DNA from: VHBM01 sp052386635
Lineage (GTDB): Archaea > Thermoproteota > Nitrososphaeria > Nitrososphaerales > Nitrosopumilaceae
Direction: 5' to 3'
Length of the DNA: 14,522 nt
NCBI GenBank assembly: GCA_052386635.1
Contig: JBQTJY010000046.1
Span: 1-14,522, forward strand
The position numbers and the translations under genes were made by a program. Numbering within the stretch: position 1 is the stretch's first letter; every line of letters starts with the position of its first letter. The notes below the pieces were generated by a model. It was not told where the DNA came from. It saw only the letters and a list, made by a program, of their open reading frames with translations, and ran no database searches. Positions 14,522 to 14,522 of this stretch are shown piece by piece.

Positions 14522-14522
14522 A

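Noticed and set aside
1..14522. CRISPR array, insertion sequence, prophage or defence system
   Set aside because: No spaced direct repeats, transposase or nuclease motifs, terminal inverted repeats or abrupt composition change were seen; nearly every base is in a core or lineage-typical gene.

Overview
The window comes from an AT-rich archaeal chromosome, most likely a marine-type ammonia-oxidising thaumarchaeon (Nitrososphaerota, close to Nitrosopumilus or Nitrosarchaeum). Four things point there: an archaeal rpoH-rpoB-rpoA-rpl30e-nusA-rps12-rps7 cluster, an undivided rpoA (A' and A'' in one chain), a secreted protein ending in the PEFG-CTERM sorting signal, and a tRNA gene that appears to carry two introns. 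Assignment below phylum level is inference.

Layout. Bases 1-1919 (+) hold the C-terminal two thirds of an archaeal-type leucyl-tRNA synthetase whose 5' end lies outside the window. A FAD-dependent oxidoreductase of the geranylgeranyl-reductase group (1954-2964, +) follows. It meets a cysteine-rich YkgJ-type protein (2961-3680, -) tail to tail, with the two stop codons sharing a CTAG. A small unrecognised, possibly winged-helix gene (about 3698-4015, +) starts divergently from it. Next is a tRNA-Gln(CTG) gene (4072-4175, +), interrupted in the D arm and in the anticodon loop. It ends 8 bases from the stop of rps7, which runs the other way.

From 13529 back to 4184 everything is on the minus strand: rpoH, rpoB, rpoA, rpl30e, a NusA-like KH protein, rps12 and rps7. 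These supply the large RNA polymerase subunits, an RNA-binding factor and three ribosomal proteins, so transcription and translation components are made together. rpoH-rpoB-rpoA are packed (1-base gap, then a 1-base TAATG overlap). TATA-like boxes ahead of rpl30e and nusA suggest internal promoters. A 176-base divergent region (13530-13705) carries the probable operon promoter, an inverted repeat at its predicted transcription start, and a separate promoter for the PEFG-CTERM surface protein (13706-14521, +).

I see no mobile element, CRISPR array, phage gene or novel multi-gene system. The strongest points of interest are the doubly interrupted tRNA-Gln, the inverted repeat in the RNA polymerase operon leader, and the small gene at 3698. 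No gene-free stretch exceeds 300 bases.
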